Under the pieces are notes generated by a model. That model was not told the origin of the DNA. It did not search any database and saw nothing but the letters and a program-made list of their open reading frames with translations. Both the position numbers and the translations under genes were made by a program. Positions 1 through 6,737 of a stretch of DNA of 14,459 nucleotides are shown piece after piece. Each line of letters starts with the position of its first letter. Position 1 is the stretch's first letter. Origin of the DNA: Saprospiraceae bacterium (GTDB taxonomy: Bacteria > Bacteroidota > Bacteroidia > Chitinophagales > Saprospiraceae); assembly GCA_020630355.1 (NCBI GenBank), contig JAHDBO010000021.1:1-14459 (forward strand), in the 5' to 3' direction.

Positions 1-112
1 GGAGCGTGACCGAATGCTCATGTACCTTACTCGGCAAAGAGAGCAGCATCAAAGGTTGTACCATAATATTAAAGAACGGGCTAAAAAGCAGGGCGTTAAT
101 TTAGGCAGATAA
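1..112 (+). CDS. C-terminal end of an unidentified protein (5' end outside window)
   Basis: An open frame enters the window in frame 2 and ends at TAA 110-112. It gives 36 residues rich in Arg, Lys, Gln and His, ending in QGVNLGR. The peptide looks helical and basic. I do not recognise the family. The strongly charged tail and the short Lys/Glu-rich gene that follows 18 bases later would fit a mobilisation or DNA-binding protein, but that is only a guess from context. The two frames lie in the same direction and may form one transcript. Confidence 0.5.
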   Translation, partial: ERDRMLMYLTRQREQHQRLYHNIKERAKKQGVNLGR

Positions 113-130
113 GCATATAAAATAAGCAAT

Positions 131-352
131 ATGGATTTAGCAAGATTACTAGATGGAAGTACACCATCATCAAATGACACTGAAAAGAAGGAGGAGCAGA
201 CTAAAGATAAAGCGACTATTCAGCAAACTTCTTCTGTTTCACCAGAGCGAAAAGCACAGATGGAGCGTGAACATCAATATTTACAAAAGCGCAGAACCTC
301 TGAATCTTTTAATCGAAAATTGTATGTCGAATATGATATATTTTTTTGTTAG
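131..352 (+). CDS. Small charged hypothetical protein, possibly truncated at its 3' end
   Basis: This 73-residue frame begins MDLARLLDG, then has a low-complexity Ser/Thr/Lys/Glu linker (about residues 11-35) and a charged helix with SPERKAQMEREHQYL. It follows the preceding gene by 18 bases on the same strand, so co-transcription is likely. The last dozen residues, ending in DIFFC, are aromatic and unlike the rest. The DNA after about 340 changes character to G-rich intergenic sequence, so the real gene may have lost its 3' end when the recombinase island was inserted or rearranged. The family is not recognised. The frame itself is credible because its composition is typical of a disordered charged protein, but the natural C terminus is uncertain. 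Confidence 0.45.
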   Translation: MDLARLLDGSTPSSNDTEKKEEQTKDKATIQQTSSVSPERKAQMEREHQYLQKRRTSESFNRKLYVEYDIFFC

Positions 353-747
353 TGGTTCGGTGCTTGGAGTTGTACGGAGTGGACAGATTTGGGGTGGAGT
401 GCTACAGACTCGCTGTTCGCTCGGTACTCCGCAAGCTGCGTACTAATACTGTCGTATTATCCTACAACCTCCTAAGCCAGGTCAATTGTCAGTAAAAACA
501 GTTATTTAGGTGTCCACTTGAGTCAGAAGTTTTAGAATCAAGGCTAAACGGCAAATGTTAAGATTTGGCGGATTTTACACGTTTAGTTGCCATAGCTTAC
601 CGCCTATTTTCGCACAAATGTTCGTGGCTCTCTAAAAAACCTTTCCAAAAGCCAAAGGGTAGTTTTTGCCCACAAAAACAAGGTGTTTCCTATTTTACTT
701 TTTGGTCGGGATTTGCAAAAACGATTATTATGTAAAACAATTCAAAC
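353..747. other. Intergenic region with several short inverted repeats
   Basis: No convincing gene is present. Visible structure: AGTGGACA at 378-385 and its exact complement TGTCCACT at 511-518 bound 141 bases, which could be a small mobile-element remnant. A G/C-rich stretch around 405-445 contains small palindromes. GGC-TAAACG at 542-550 pairs with CGTTTA-gtt-GCC at 580-591. GTTTTTG at 662-668 pairs perfectly with CAAAAAC at 673-679 over a 4-base loop and lies just beyond the 3' end of the resolvase gene. None has a clear thymine run on the side needed for a standard terminator. Confidence 0.4.
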
Positions 748-1338
748 CTATTTTTGCGTCGCCTTCCCAATTTCCACGCCTCTAAAACGCAAATAACGAT
801 ACAGCGTAGCTTTAGAAACCCCGATATGGTCGCATATTTCAGGAATGGAACGTTCATTTTCGGTATAGAGGCTTTCAGCAAGTCGGGCTTTATCTTGTGC
901 TTTTTTTGATAAACCTTTAGGTCGCCCACCTTTTCTACCTCTTGCTCTGGCTGCTGCTAATCCTGCTTTAGTGCGTTCGCTGATAATGTCTCGTTCAAAT
1001 TCGGCAAGCGCAGCGAATAAATGAAAGTTCAATCTGCCAACTGGCGTAGTGGTATCAATATGGTCTTGCAGACTTTTAAAGCCTACTTCCTTTTCTTGGA
1101 AAAAGGACATCAAGCGAACCAAGTCTTGTAAGGAGCGTCCAAGCCTATCCAATTTCCAAACGACTACAAGGTCATCTTTGCGAAGTTGTGCCAACATTTT
1201 TTGCAGTTCTGGACGTTCCGCATTTTTACCACTCGCTTTTTCTTCGTATATTTGGGTGCAGCCTTCTTTGGAAAGCGCATCTTTCTGAAGTGCTAAAGAT
1301 TGGTCTTTGGTACTGACACGAGCATAACCGAATTTCAT
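748..1338 (-). CDS. Serine recombinase of the resolvase/invertase family
   Basis: This is a small serine recombinase of 196 residues, the usual size for Tn3-type resolvases and Hin/Pin invertases. The N-terminal catalytic domain opens with GYARVSTKDQ, placing the nucleophile Ser at residue 9 next to Arg7. The second arginine cluster, WKLDRLGRSLQDL, supplies Arg65 and Arg68. The long dimer helix follows (AALAEFERDIISERT, about 109-123), then a basic hinge rich in Arg and Gly, and a C-terminal helix-turn-helix with SIPEICDHIGVSKATLYRYL (about 164-183). All active-site residues are present, so it should be functional. Family members cut and rejoin DNA through a Ser-DNA bond, either resolving replicon or transposon cointegrates or inverting a segment. 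No transposase or invertible gene is visible here. The symmetric repeats just upstream (1344-1411) are the likely binding site. Confidence 0.93.
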   Translation of the reverse strand: MKFGYARVSTKDQSLALQKDALSKEGCTQIYEEKASGKNAERPELQKMLAQLRKDDLVVVWKLDRLGRSLQDLVRLMSFFQEKEVGFKSLQDHIDTTTPVGRLNFHLFAALAEFERDIISERTKAGLAAARARGRKGGRPKGLSKKAQDKARLAESLYTENERSIPEICDHIGVSKATLYRYLRFRGVEIGKATQK

Positions 1339-1343
1339 AAGCC

Positions 1344-1411
1344 AAGTTTTATAAAAAGGTTCAATTCAAGTATAAAGATACTTTGATTTTCGTAACGATT
1401 TTATAAAACTT
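1344..1411. promoter_or_regulatory. Probable resolvase recombination site (res-like)
   Basis: A perfect 13-base inverted repeat, AAGTTTTATAAAA (1344-1356) and TTTTATAAAACTT (1399-1411), starts 5 bases upstream of the resolvase start codon. Between the arms is a second, smaller dyad: AAGTAT (1368-1373) and ATACTT (1378-1383). Multiple dyads directly upstream of a serine resolvase gene are the usual layout of res sites, where binding also represses the gene. The promoter of the resolvase should lie inside this region. That the site is used for recombination is inference. Confidence 0.5.
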
Positions 1412-1657
1412 AGCCTATTTTGTAAAGTCCTTAAAAACAGGGATTTCTGCGCTATTTGGCACTATCCAAATTTTTCGGATTCTGAATCTCAAATAACGAC
1501 CCTTTTACAGGGAATGTTCTCCAAAAAAAAATCGTTTTTTTTAGTCCAAAAATTGCTTATTAATAGCACAAAAATCCATTTCATTCGTTACTAGGGTTTG
1601 TCTATTCATAATCTATAAAACGGTAACCATTTTAGGGTCGAATAAACAAACAAAACG
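1412..1657. other. AT-rich intergenic region upstream of the polyamine operon
   Basis: No gene is seen. The region has a 6-base stem, ATTTGG (1454-1459) and CCAAAT (1466-1471), followed by five T on the plus strand, and a pure A/T dyad with nine A (1523-1531), TCG and eight T (1535-1542). The promoter for the SET gene must lie here. TTTG at 1597-1600 could be a Bacteroidota -33 element, but I find no good TAnnTTTG partner at the right distance. Confidence 0.35.
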
Positions 1658-2254
1658 ATGATTCATACAAATACAGAACTGCGCTTTATTTCAGATGAAA
1701 TAGGCTATGGAGTAGTCGCCACCAAATTCATTCCTGCGGGTACAATTACTTGGATACAAGACCGATTAGATAGGATCTTTACCCCTAGTGAGGTGGCTGA
1801 ATTGCCTCAAATATACCAAGACATTATTGACTACTACACCTTCCGAAACAACAAAGGTAATTACATTCTTTGCTGGGATAATGGTCGCTATGTCAATCAC
1901 AGCTTCAATTCTAACTGTCTTACAACCGCCTATGATTTTGAAATTGCCATCCGTGATATTCAGGTAGGTGAACAACTGACAGATGACTACGGCTATCTTA
2001 ATATAGCAACACCTTTCAGAGGAATAGATGAGGGGACAAAACGCAAAGTGGTTTACCCTGATGACCTAAAGAAGTACTATAAGGTATGGGATAAAAAAAT
2101 TGCAAAAGTCTTTGATAAAATAACACAAGTGAAACAGCCCCTACGCACACTGATGTCAGATGATTTATGGCAAAAAGTAAACGCAATTACAAGAGGAGAG
2201 CAGGAGCTAGACTCTATTATTAATAACTATTACGACGAAACAGCACAGGCGTAA
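1658..2254 (+). CDS. SET-domain protein, putative protein-lysine methyltransferase
   Basis: The 198-residue protein carries the diagnostic SET motifs in order: an N-terminal GYGVVATKFIPAGT segment (16-29), which corresponds to the SAM-binding GxG start of SET domains; YVNHSFNSNC (78-87), matching the NHSC signature; and GEQLTDDYGY (104-113), matching the GEELxxDY catalytic-tyrosine motif. There are no pre-SET zinc cysteines. The C-terminal 70 residues form a helical, charged extension. SET enzymes transfer methyl groups from SAM to protein lysines; the target here is unknown. The stop codon (2252-2254) abuts the ATG of the arginine decarboxylase gene with no gap, so the two are very probably translationally coupled. 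This makes the gene the first member of a polyamine operon, which is unexpected. The family call is firm; the role in polyamine biology is inference from linkage. Confidence 0.85.
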   Translation: MIHTNTELRFISDEIGYGVVATKFIPAGTITWIQDRLDRIFTPSEVAELPQIYQDIIDYYTFRNNKGNYILCWDNGRYVNHSFNSNCLTTAYDFEIAIRDIQVGEQLTDDYGYLNIATPFRGIDEGTKRKVVYPDDLKKYYKVWDKKIAKVFDKITQVKQPLRTLMSDDLWQKVNAITRGEQELDSIINNYYDETAQA

Positions 2255-3682
2255 ATGAAAAACACTTATTTCGATTTAATTGACCAAAGCTATTACTTCC
2301 CACAGGAGGGCTTTGATTTGAAGGATGGCTATTTGAGTTTTCATGGCGTTTCTTTGAAATACCTAATAGAAAAATACGGTACGCCCTTCAAGTTAATTTA
2401 TTTGCCACGAATTGGGCAGCAAATCCGCCGAGCTCGAAATTTATTTAATCGAGCCATTAAGAAGAATAACTACAAAGGGGTATATAACTATTGTTATTGT
2501 ACTAAATGTAGTCACTTCTCGGATGTAGTGAAAGCGACGCTGCGTGAAAAAGTACACTTAGAAACTTCTTCTTCTTTTGATATTGATTTGATATTGAAAC
2601 TATATGAAGAAGGAGAGGTGAAACTAAATACCATCATCGTTCATAATGGCTACAAGACGAAGGATTATCTTCATAAAATCATTTTGCTCAATAAGATGGG
2701 CTTCAAAAACTCTATCTTAGTTTTAGATTCTAAAACGGAGGTCGCACGGGTAAAGCAGTTCGCAGCCGAATATGATGGGGTCTTGAAAATTGGTATTCGG
2801 ATGGCAATTGATGAAGAACCACAGTCTGCCTACTATACCTCACGTCTAGGTATTCGTCCATCGGAGATTTTAGATTTTTATCGTGAAGAAATCGAACATG
2901 ACGATAACCTATCGCTCAAAATGATGCACTTCTTCATTGATTCAGGCATTAAAGACAATATGTACTATTGGGGTGAATTTCAAAAGGCAATGAAGTTATT
3001 TACCCAACTCAAAAAAGCTTGTCCGAGCATAAAAGCAATCAATCTAGGTGGCGGTTTTCCGATTCGGAACAATCTTGGCTTTGAATATGACTATGAATAC
3101 ATCATTAATGAGTTAGTGCGAAATATTAAGGAAGTTTGTGTCGAAGCGGAGATAGATGAACCAGATATTTTCACGGAGTTTGGCAAATATACCGTAGGAG
3201 AAAGCGGTGCGATTATCTTTTCTGTTTTAGAACAGAAGCAACAAAACGATGCCGAAAAATGGTATTTGGTGGACAATAGCTTGATGAATACCATACCTGA
3301 TGCCTGGTCTATTTTTGAAAAATTCATACTGCTACCTGTCAATAAATGGCATAACGAATATGGGAGAGTAAACATAGGCGGTATTAGTTGTGACCACTCA
3401 GACTACTACAATTCGGAGGACTTGAATCAGCAAATTTTCTTACCTAACTACAAAGATGAAGAGGAAGAGCCTCTTTATGTTGGCTTTTTCCATACAGGAG
3501 CTTATCAGGATTCTATTAGCGGTTACGGTGGTATTAAGCACTGCTTGATACCTGCCCCAAAGCTGATTATTATAGACCGAGATAAGAAGGGAAATTTTAT
3601 AGATACCGTTTATCGAAATGAGCAAACAGTAGATGAAATGTTACAAATTTTAGGCTACGATACTACAAGCAAAAACAAATAA
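2255..3682 (+). CDS. speA: Arginine decarboxylase, group IV fold (Bacteroidota type)
   Basis: This PLP enzyme of the alanine-racemase/ornithine-decarboxylase fold should convert arginine to agmatine, the first step of spermidine synthesis from arginine. It has 475 residues, shorter than the roughly 630-660 residues of classical SpeA and matching the compact Bacteroidota form. Lys84 in YCYCTKCSHF is the expected PLP Schiff-base lysine. INLGGGFP (262-269) binds the PLP phosphate. ISCDHSDYYN (377-386) contains the catalytic Cys-Asp pair near the C-terminal barrel, and FFHTGAYQ (411-418) matches the conserved GAY segment. The start codon directly follows the SET gene's stop, and the stop overlaps the agmatinase start by one base (TAATG). 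The agmatinase immediately downstream strongly supports arginine rather than ornithine, lysine or diaminopimelate as substrate. Confidence 0.92.
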   Translation: MKNTYFDLIDQSYYFPQEGFDLKDGYLSFHGVSLKYLIEKYGTPFKLIYLPRIGQQIRRARNLFNRAIKKNNYKGVYNYCYCTKCSHFSDVVKATLREKVHLETSSSFDIDLILKLYEEGEVKLNTIIVHNGYKTKDYLHKIILLNKMGFKNSILVLDSKTEVARVKQFAAEYDGVLKIGIRMAIDEEPQSAYYTSRLGIRPSEILDFYREEIEHDDNLSLKMMHFFIDSGIKDNMYYWGEFQKAMKLFTQLKKACPSIKAINLGGGFPIRNNLGFEYDYEYIINELVRNIKEVCVEAEIDEPDIFTEFGKYTVGESGAIIFSVLEQKQQNDAEKWYLVDNSLMNTIPDAWSIFEKFILLPVNKWHNEYGRVNIGGISCDHSDYYNSEDLNQQIFLPNYKDEEEEPLYVGFFHTGAYQDSISGYGGIKHCLIPAPKLIIIDRDKKGNFIDTVYRNEQTVDEMLQILGYDTTSKNK

Positions 3683-4548
3683 TGAAGAAACGATTTGCAG
3701 GCATAGCAGAGCAATACACCAAGCTCGAACAAGCGAAAATACTACTTCAATCCATTCCCTATGATGGCACAAGTACATGGGGAAAAGGAGCAGACAAAGG
3801 TTTTGCTGCTTTTTTGGATGCAGCAGAAAACATGGAACTCTACGACATCGAAACCAATACAGAAGTGTATGAGCAGGGGATTCATATATTGGAAGAACTC
3901 AAGGATTTTACTTCAGCAGAAGATATGTTTCAGAAGACCTATCAACGTGCAAAAGAGTTACTTCAATATGGCAAGTTCCCTACTTTTTTTGGAGGAGAAC
4001 ACTCTATAAGCATCGGCATCATCAAAGCTTTTTATGAACAGTACGCTGACTTGACAGTACTACAAATTGACGCTCATGCCGATTTGCGTCCACGCTATGA
4101 AGGTACGCCCTACAATCATGCTTGTGCGATGTATGACGCAAGTAGAAAATGTAATCTTATTCAAGTAGGCATTCGCAGTATGGATATTAGCGAAAAGGCT
4201 TTGATGGATTATGACAAAACCTACTTTGCAGATGAAGTTTGTCAGGGGAGTGCTTGGGAAATAGACTCTATCGCTAAAATGACAGATAATGTTTATATCA
4301 CTTTCGATTTAGATGCCTTCGATCCTTCCATTATGCCCGCTACGGGCACACCAGAGCCAGGTGGATTGACTTGGTATAAAGCCATTAACTATTTGAAAGA
4401 GGTATTTGAACAAAAAAATGTCGTTGGTTTCGATATTGTAGAGCTTGCACCGATTGAGGGGCTAAGTGCGCCGCAATTCTTAACGGCAAAGCTTTATTAC
4501 AAAATGCTTTCTTATAAATTTCAGTCCGAAATAACGGACGACGAGTGA
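3682..4548 (+). CDS. speB: Agmatinase (ureohydrolase)
   Basis: Agmatinase hydrolyses agmatine to putrescine and urea with a two-manganese centre. All metal ligands are visible: GGEHS (104-108, His107), DAHADLR (130-136, Asp130, His132, Asp134) and FDLDAFDPS (208-216, Asp209, Asp211). The GTPEPGG motif (222-228) completes the ureohydrolase signature. At 288 residues it is of normal length. Its ATG overlaps the decarboxylase stop codon by one base, so the enzymes of two consecutive steps are made together. Arginase and guanidinobutyrase share the fold, but the neighbouring arginine decarboxylase points to agmatine. A stem-loop spans the stop codon (4543-4572) before the next gene. Confidence 0.93.
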   Translation: MKKRFAGIAEQYTKLEQAKILLQSIPYDGTSTWGKGADKGFAAFLDAAENMELYDIETNTEVYEQGIHILEELKDFTSAEDMFQKTYQRAKELLQYGKFPTFFGGEHSISIGIIKAFYEQYADLTVLQIDAHADLRPRYEGTPYNHACAMYDASRKCNLIQVGIRSMDISEKALMDYDKTYFADEVCQGSAWEIDSIAKMTDNVYITFDLDAFDPSIMPATGTPEPGGLTWYKAINYLKEVFEQKNVVGFDIVELAPIEGLSAPQFLTAKLYYKMLSYKFQSEITDDE

Positions 4549-4572
4549 AAATGTAAAGAACATTTTTTACTC
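4543..4572 (+). promoter_or_regulatory. Intercistronic hairpin across the agmatinase stop codon
   Basis: GAGT (4543-4546) and ACTC (4569-4572) enclose AAAATGT (4548-4554) and ACATTTT (4560-4566), with a small internal asymmetry and a 5-base loop. The stem contains the agmatinase stop codon and fills most of the 47-base gap before the deoxyhypusine-synthase-like gene. It could protect the upstream message or lower read-through into the last gene. A run of T lies inside the arm rather than after it, so it is a poor terminator. Confidence 0.4.
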
Positions 4573-4595
4573 AATTCAAATCAGTAAAACAGAAA

Positions 4596-5573
4596 ATGAA
4601 CAATAAAGGAGCAGTTTCTAAATTCATTTTAGAACATTATAAACACTTCAATGCTGCTACCCTTGTGGATGCAGCTAAGGCTTACGAAGCGCAGCTTGCC
4701 AATGGTCACAAAATGATGATTACAATGGCAGGTGCTATGAGTACTGCCGAATTGGGCAAATCCCTTGCTGAAATGATTCGGCAAGACAAAGTGCAGATTA
4801 TTACTTGTACAGGCGCAAACTTGGAGGAGGATGTATTTAACTTAGTAGCACATAAGCATTACAAACGTGTGCCAAATTATCGTGACCTCTCTCCGCAAGA
4901 TGAGCAAGAGCTATTAGATAATCACTATAACCGTGTGACTGATACGTGCATTCCAGAGGCGGAAGCAATGCGAGCAATTGAGCAACACCTATACGATGCC
5001 TGGAAAAAAGCAGACGATAATGGTAAGCGATATTTCCCGTATGAATATTTTTATCAAATACTTTTGAGCGGTGAGTTAGAAGATAAATATCAGATAAACC
5101 CGAAGGATAGTTGGCTTTTGGCGGCTGCGGAAAAGAACTTGCCCATTATCGTGCCAGGTTGGGAGGATTCTACTTGTGGTAATTTCTTTGCTTCTTACTG
5201 CATTACGGGTGAAATTGACCCTTCCACAATGAAGTCGGGTATTGAGTATATGATGTACTTGGCAAAATGGTATCAAGAAAACGCCTTAGATAAGGGCGTG
5301 GGCTTTTTCCAAATTGGTGGAGGCATTGCAGGGGATTTCCCGATTTGTGTTGTACCGATGCTGCACCAAGATTTAGAGCTGAATAATGTGCCTATGTGGT
5401 CGTACTTCTGCCAAATCAGCGATTCTACTACTAGCTATGGTTCTTATTCTGGGGCTGTGCCAAATGAAAAAATCACTTGGGGCAAGCTCAATGTTGATAC
5501 ACCCAAATTCGTTATTGAATCGGATGCGACGATTGTTGCACCTCTGATTTTTGCTTATTTATTGGGTTGGTAA
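4596..5573 (+). CDS. Deoxyhypusine synthase family protein (bacterial)
   Basis: The 325-residue sequence matches deoxyhypusine synthase throughout: TCTGANLEED (70-79) and the GGG element (241-243) fit the NAD-binding core, and SGAVPNEKITWGK (285-297) is the active-site block whose lysine (Lys297) corresponds to the catalytic lysine of the eukaryotic enzyme. Deoxyhypusine synthase moves the aminobutyl group of spermidine onto eIF5A, but bacteria lack eIF5A. Some bacterial relatives are known to act as homospermidine synthases. Placement after arginine decarboxylase and agmatinase shows that the substrate is very probably putrescine or a product derived from it, so a homospermidine- or spermidine-type product is likely. 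The retained lysine argues for an imine intermediate and active chemistry. The gene starts 47 bases after the agmatinase stop and ends the operon. Confidence 0.88.
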   Translation: MNNKGAVSKFILEHYKHFNAATLVDAAKAYEAQLANGHKMMITMAGAMSTAELGKSLAEMIRQDKVQIITCTGANLEEDVFNLVAHKHYKRVPNYRDLSPQDEQELLDNHYNRVTDTCIPEAEAMRAIEQHLYDAWKKADDNGKRYFPYEYFYQILLSGELEDKYQINPKDSWLLAAAEKNLPIIVPGWEDSTCGNFFASYCITGEIDPSTMKSGIEYMMYLAKWYQENALDKGVGFFQIGGGIAGDFPICVVPMLHQDLELNNVPMWSYFCQISDSTTSYGSYSGAVPNEKITWGKLNVDTPKFVIESDATIVAPLIFAYLLGW

Positions 5574-5576
5574 AAC

Positions 5577-5613
5577 TAAAAAGGAGTGTCAGAATCGTAG
5601 ATTCTGCACTCCT
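5577..5613 (-). terminator. Intrinsic terminator of the carboxypeptidase-like gene; hairpin shared with the converging polyamine operon
   Basis: AGGAGTG (5582-5588) and CAGAATC (5590-5596) pair with GATTCTG (5600-5606) and CACTCCT (5607-5613), giving 14 pairs with one bulged T and a 3-base loop. Read on the minus strand, the hairpin is followed by TTTTTAGTTTT, a standard thymine tract, so it ends the transcript of the minus-strand gene at 5665-6705. On the plus strand there is no T run, but the hairpin may still stabilise the 3' end of the polyamine mRNA. Confidence 0.8.
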
Positions 5614-5664
5614 CGACATGATAGTATAGTCTCCACGAGGGAAAACCGATATGATTAAAGTGTC

Positions 5665-6705
5665 CTATTTGTCTAAAATCCCAAGATGAATAATCCTCCC
5701 TCCATTCATATTTATGGGATTGCTGCTTTTCCCAATTACAATTCCATCTTCAGGGCAATAATATTCGTTTAAAATATCTCCAAAAGGATTTCGCATGATG
5801 GCGATTAAGTCTCCTTTCTGCAACTGCTGCTTTAACTCCACTTGTATATCCAAGTAACCGCCTTCTTGAACATATATCCAATACGATTTCTTACAGACAA
5901 CTACCTCATCATTCAAATCAATCGGCTCATCCGTCATTTCTAACCAATTCATCAGATTCTTTATGCCTGTTTTTCCTCTTTTCACAATTTCGGGCTGAAA
6001 GACTTGGGGGTTGCCATACTCTACTGTAATACAATGGATTCCTTTCAGCATAGCTTCGGCTCTCATCGTTCGAGTAGCAGAAATTTGCTCATTCGTACTA
6101 GGCAAACCATTGCTATTTAAGATAATATCCGCATCCTGAAGTTTCGCCATCTTAGCAATCACTGCATCCTCTAGTTTTGCTCTAACATAGAGACTATTGA
6201 CCCTACCAAAGCTTGCAGTGTGCATATCTATCAAGTATTCCATTTTAGGAAGGACTTTATTATTAATTTGCCATACGTATTGCTGTGAGCGATTGCCATG
6301 CACTTTGCCTGGGAAATTTCTATTCAAATCTTCCTCATCCACGTACCGTCTTCGGTGTTGTGGAATACTGATACCATTGAGTCCAGGGATTGCTATAATA
6401 GTTCCATTTAATTGAGATACATCTATCTCCTCCGCTAACTCCTGAATTATCTTGATACCATTTAACTCATTACCATGAATCGCTGCTGTGAGACCAAGAA
6501 CAGGAGATTGCTGTTCTCCTTTTAAGACAATAATAGGAATACAAACAGGCTGTGACATTCCATTGTCAAGCATTTTTAACCAAAACGTTTTCTTACTGTG
6601 TGGTTCAATTTTGTCTAACTCTAGTTCCTCTATCCATTCAATACTGGACTGCGCCTGAACACATACTGAAACTATCAAGAACGTAAGCAATTGTATTATC
6701 TTCAT
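5665..6705 (-). CDS. Exported succinylglutamate desuccinylase/aspartoacylase family zinc hydrolase
   Basis: The 346-residue protein starts with a signal peptide (residues 1-18, MKIIQLLTFLIVSVCVQA, cleavage probably after AQA/VQA), so it acts in the periplasm or outside the cell. The M14-like AstE/AspA zinc site is visible: AAIHGNE (74-80, His77 and Glu80), the DLNRNFPG motif (126-133), and the third ligand His162 in LIDMHTAS. TVEYG (227-231) carries the likely catalytic Glu229. The family removes acyl groups from amino acids or trims peptides; the exact substrate cannot be told from sequence. The C-terminal 100 residues resemble the beta domain of AspA-like proteins. It follows the JmjC gene by 32 bases on the same strand and ends at a strong terminator. 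Confidence 0.85.
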   Translation of the reverse strand: MKIIQLLTFLIVSVCVQAQSSIEWIEELELDKIEPHSKKTFWLKMLDNGMSQPVCIPIIVLKGEQQSPVLGLTAAIHGNELNGIKIIQELAEEIDVSQLNGTIIAIPGLNGISIPQHRRRYVDEEDLNRNFPGKVHGNRSQQYVWQINNKVLPKMEYLIDMHTASFGRVNSLYVRAKLEDAVIAKMAKLQDADIILNSNGLPSTNEQISATRTMRAEAMLKGIHCITVEYGNPQVFQPEIVKRGKTGIKNLMNWLEMTDEPIDLNDEVVVCKKSYWIYVQEGGYLDIQVELKQQLQKGDLIAIMRNPFGDILNEYYCPEDGIVIGKSSNPINMNGGRIIHLGILDK

Positions 6706-6737
6706 TTTCTATCATTATATCTAGCAATAGTCAATCC

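Noticed and set aside
6..13. A further GTGACCGA match near the left edge
   Set aside because: It lies inside a coding frame and has no GTCTT at the 16-base distance, so it does not belong to the promoter set.
542..604. Resemblance to an integron attC site (paired GGC-TAAACG and CGTTTA-GCC, with GGCGG/CCGCC)
   Set aside because: The attC core consensus boxes (RYYYAAC and GTTRRRY) are not present in the right arrangement and no integrase is seen.
690..929. 79-residue minus-strand frame overlapping the resolvase 3' end
   Set aside because: It lies in a different frame within the well-supported recombinase gene and shows no domain features.
326..1644. Direct repeat GTCGAATA at 326-333 and 1637-1644 as possible target duplication of the recombinase island
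   Set aside because: Eight bases in AT-rich DNA can repeat by chance, no terminal inverted repeats lie next to them, and the second copy sits 14 bases before the SET start.
3389..3395. TGTGACC inside the arginine decarboxylase gene
   Set aside because: It is within coding sequence and the base positions expected for GTCTT do not match.
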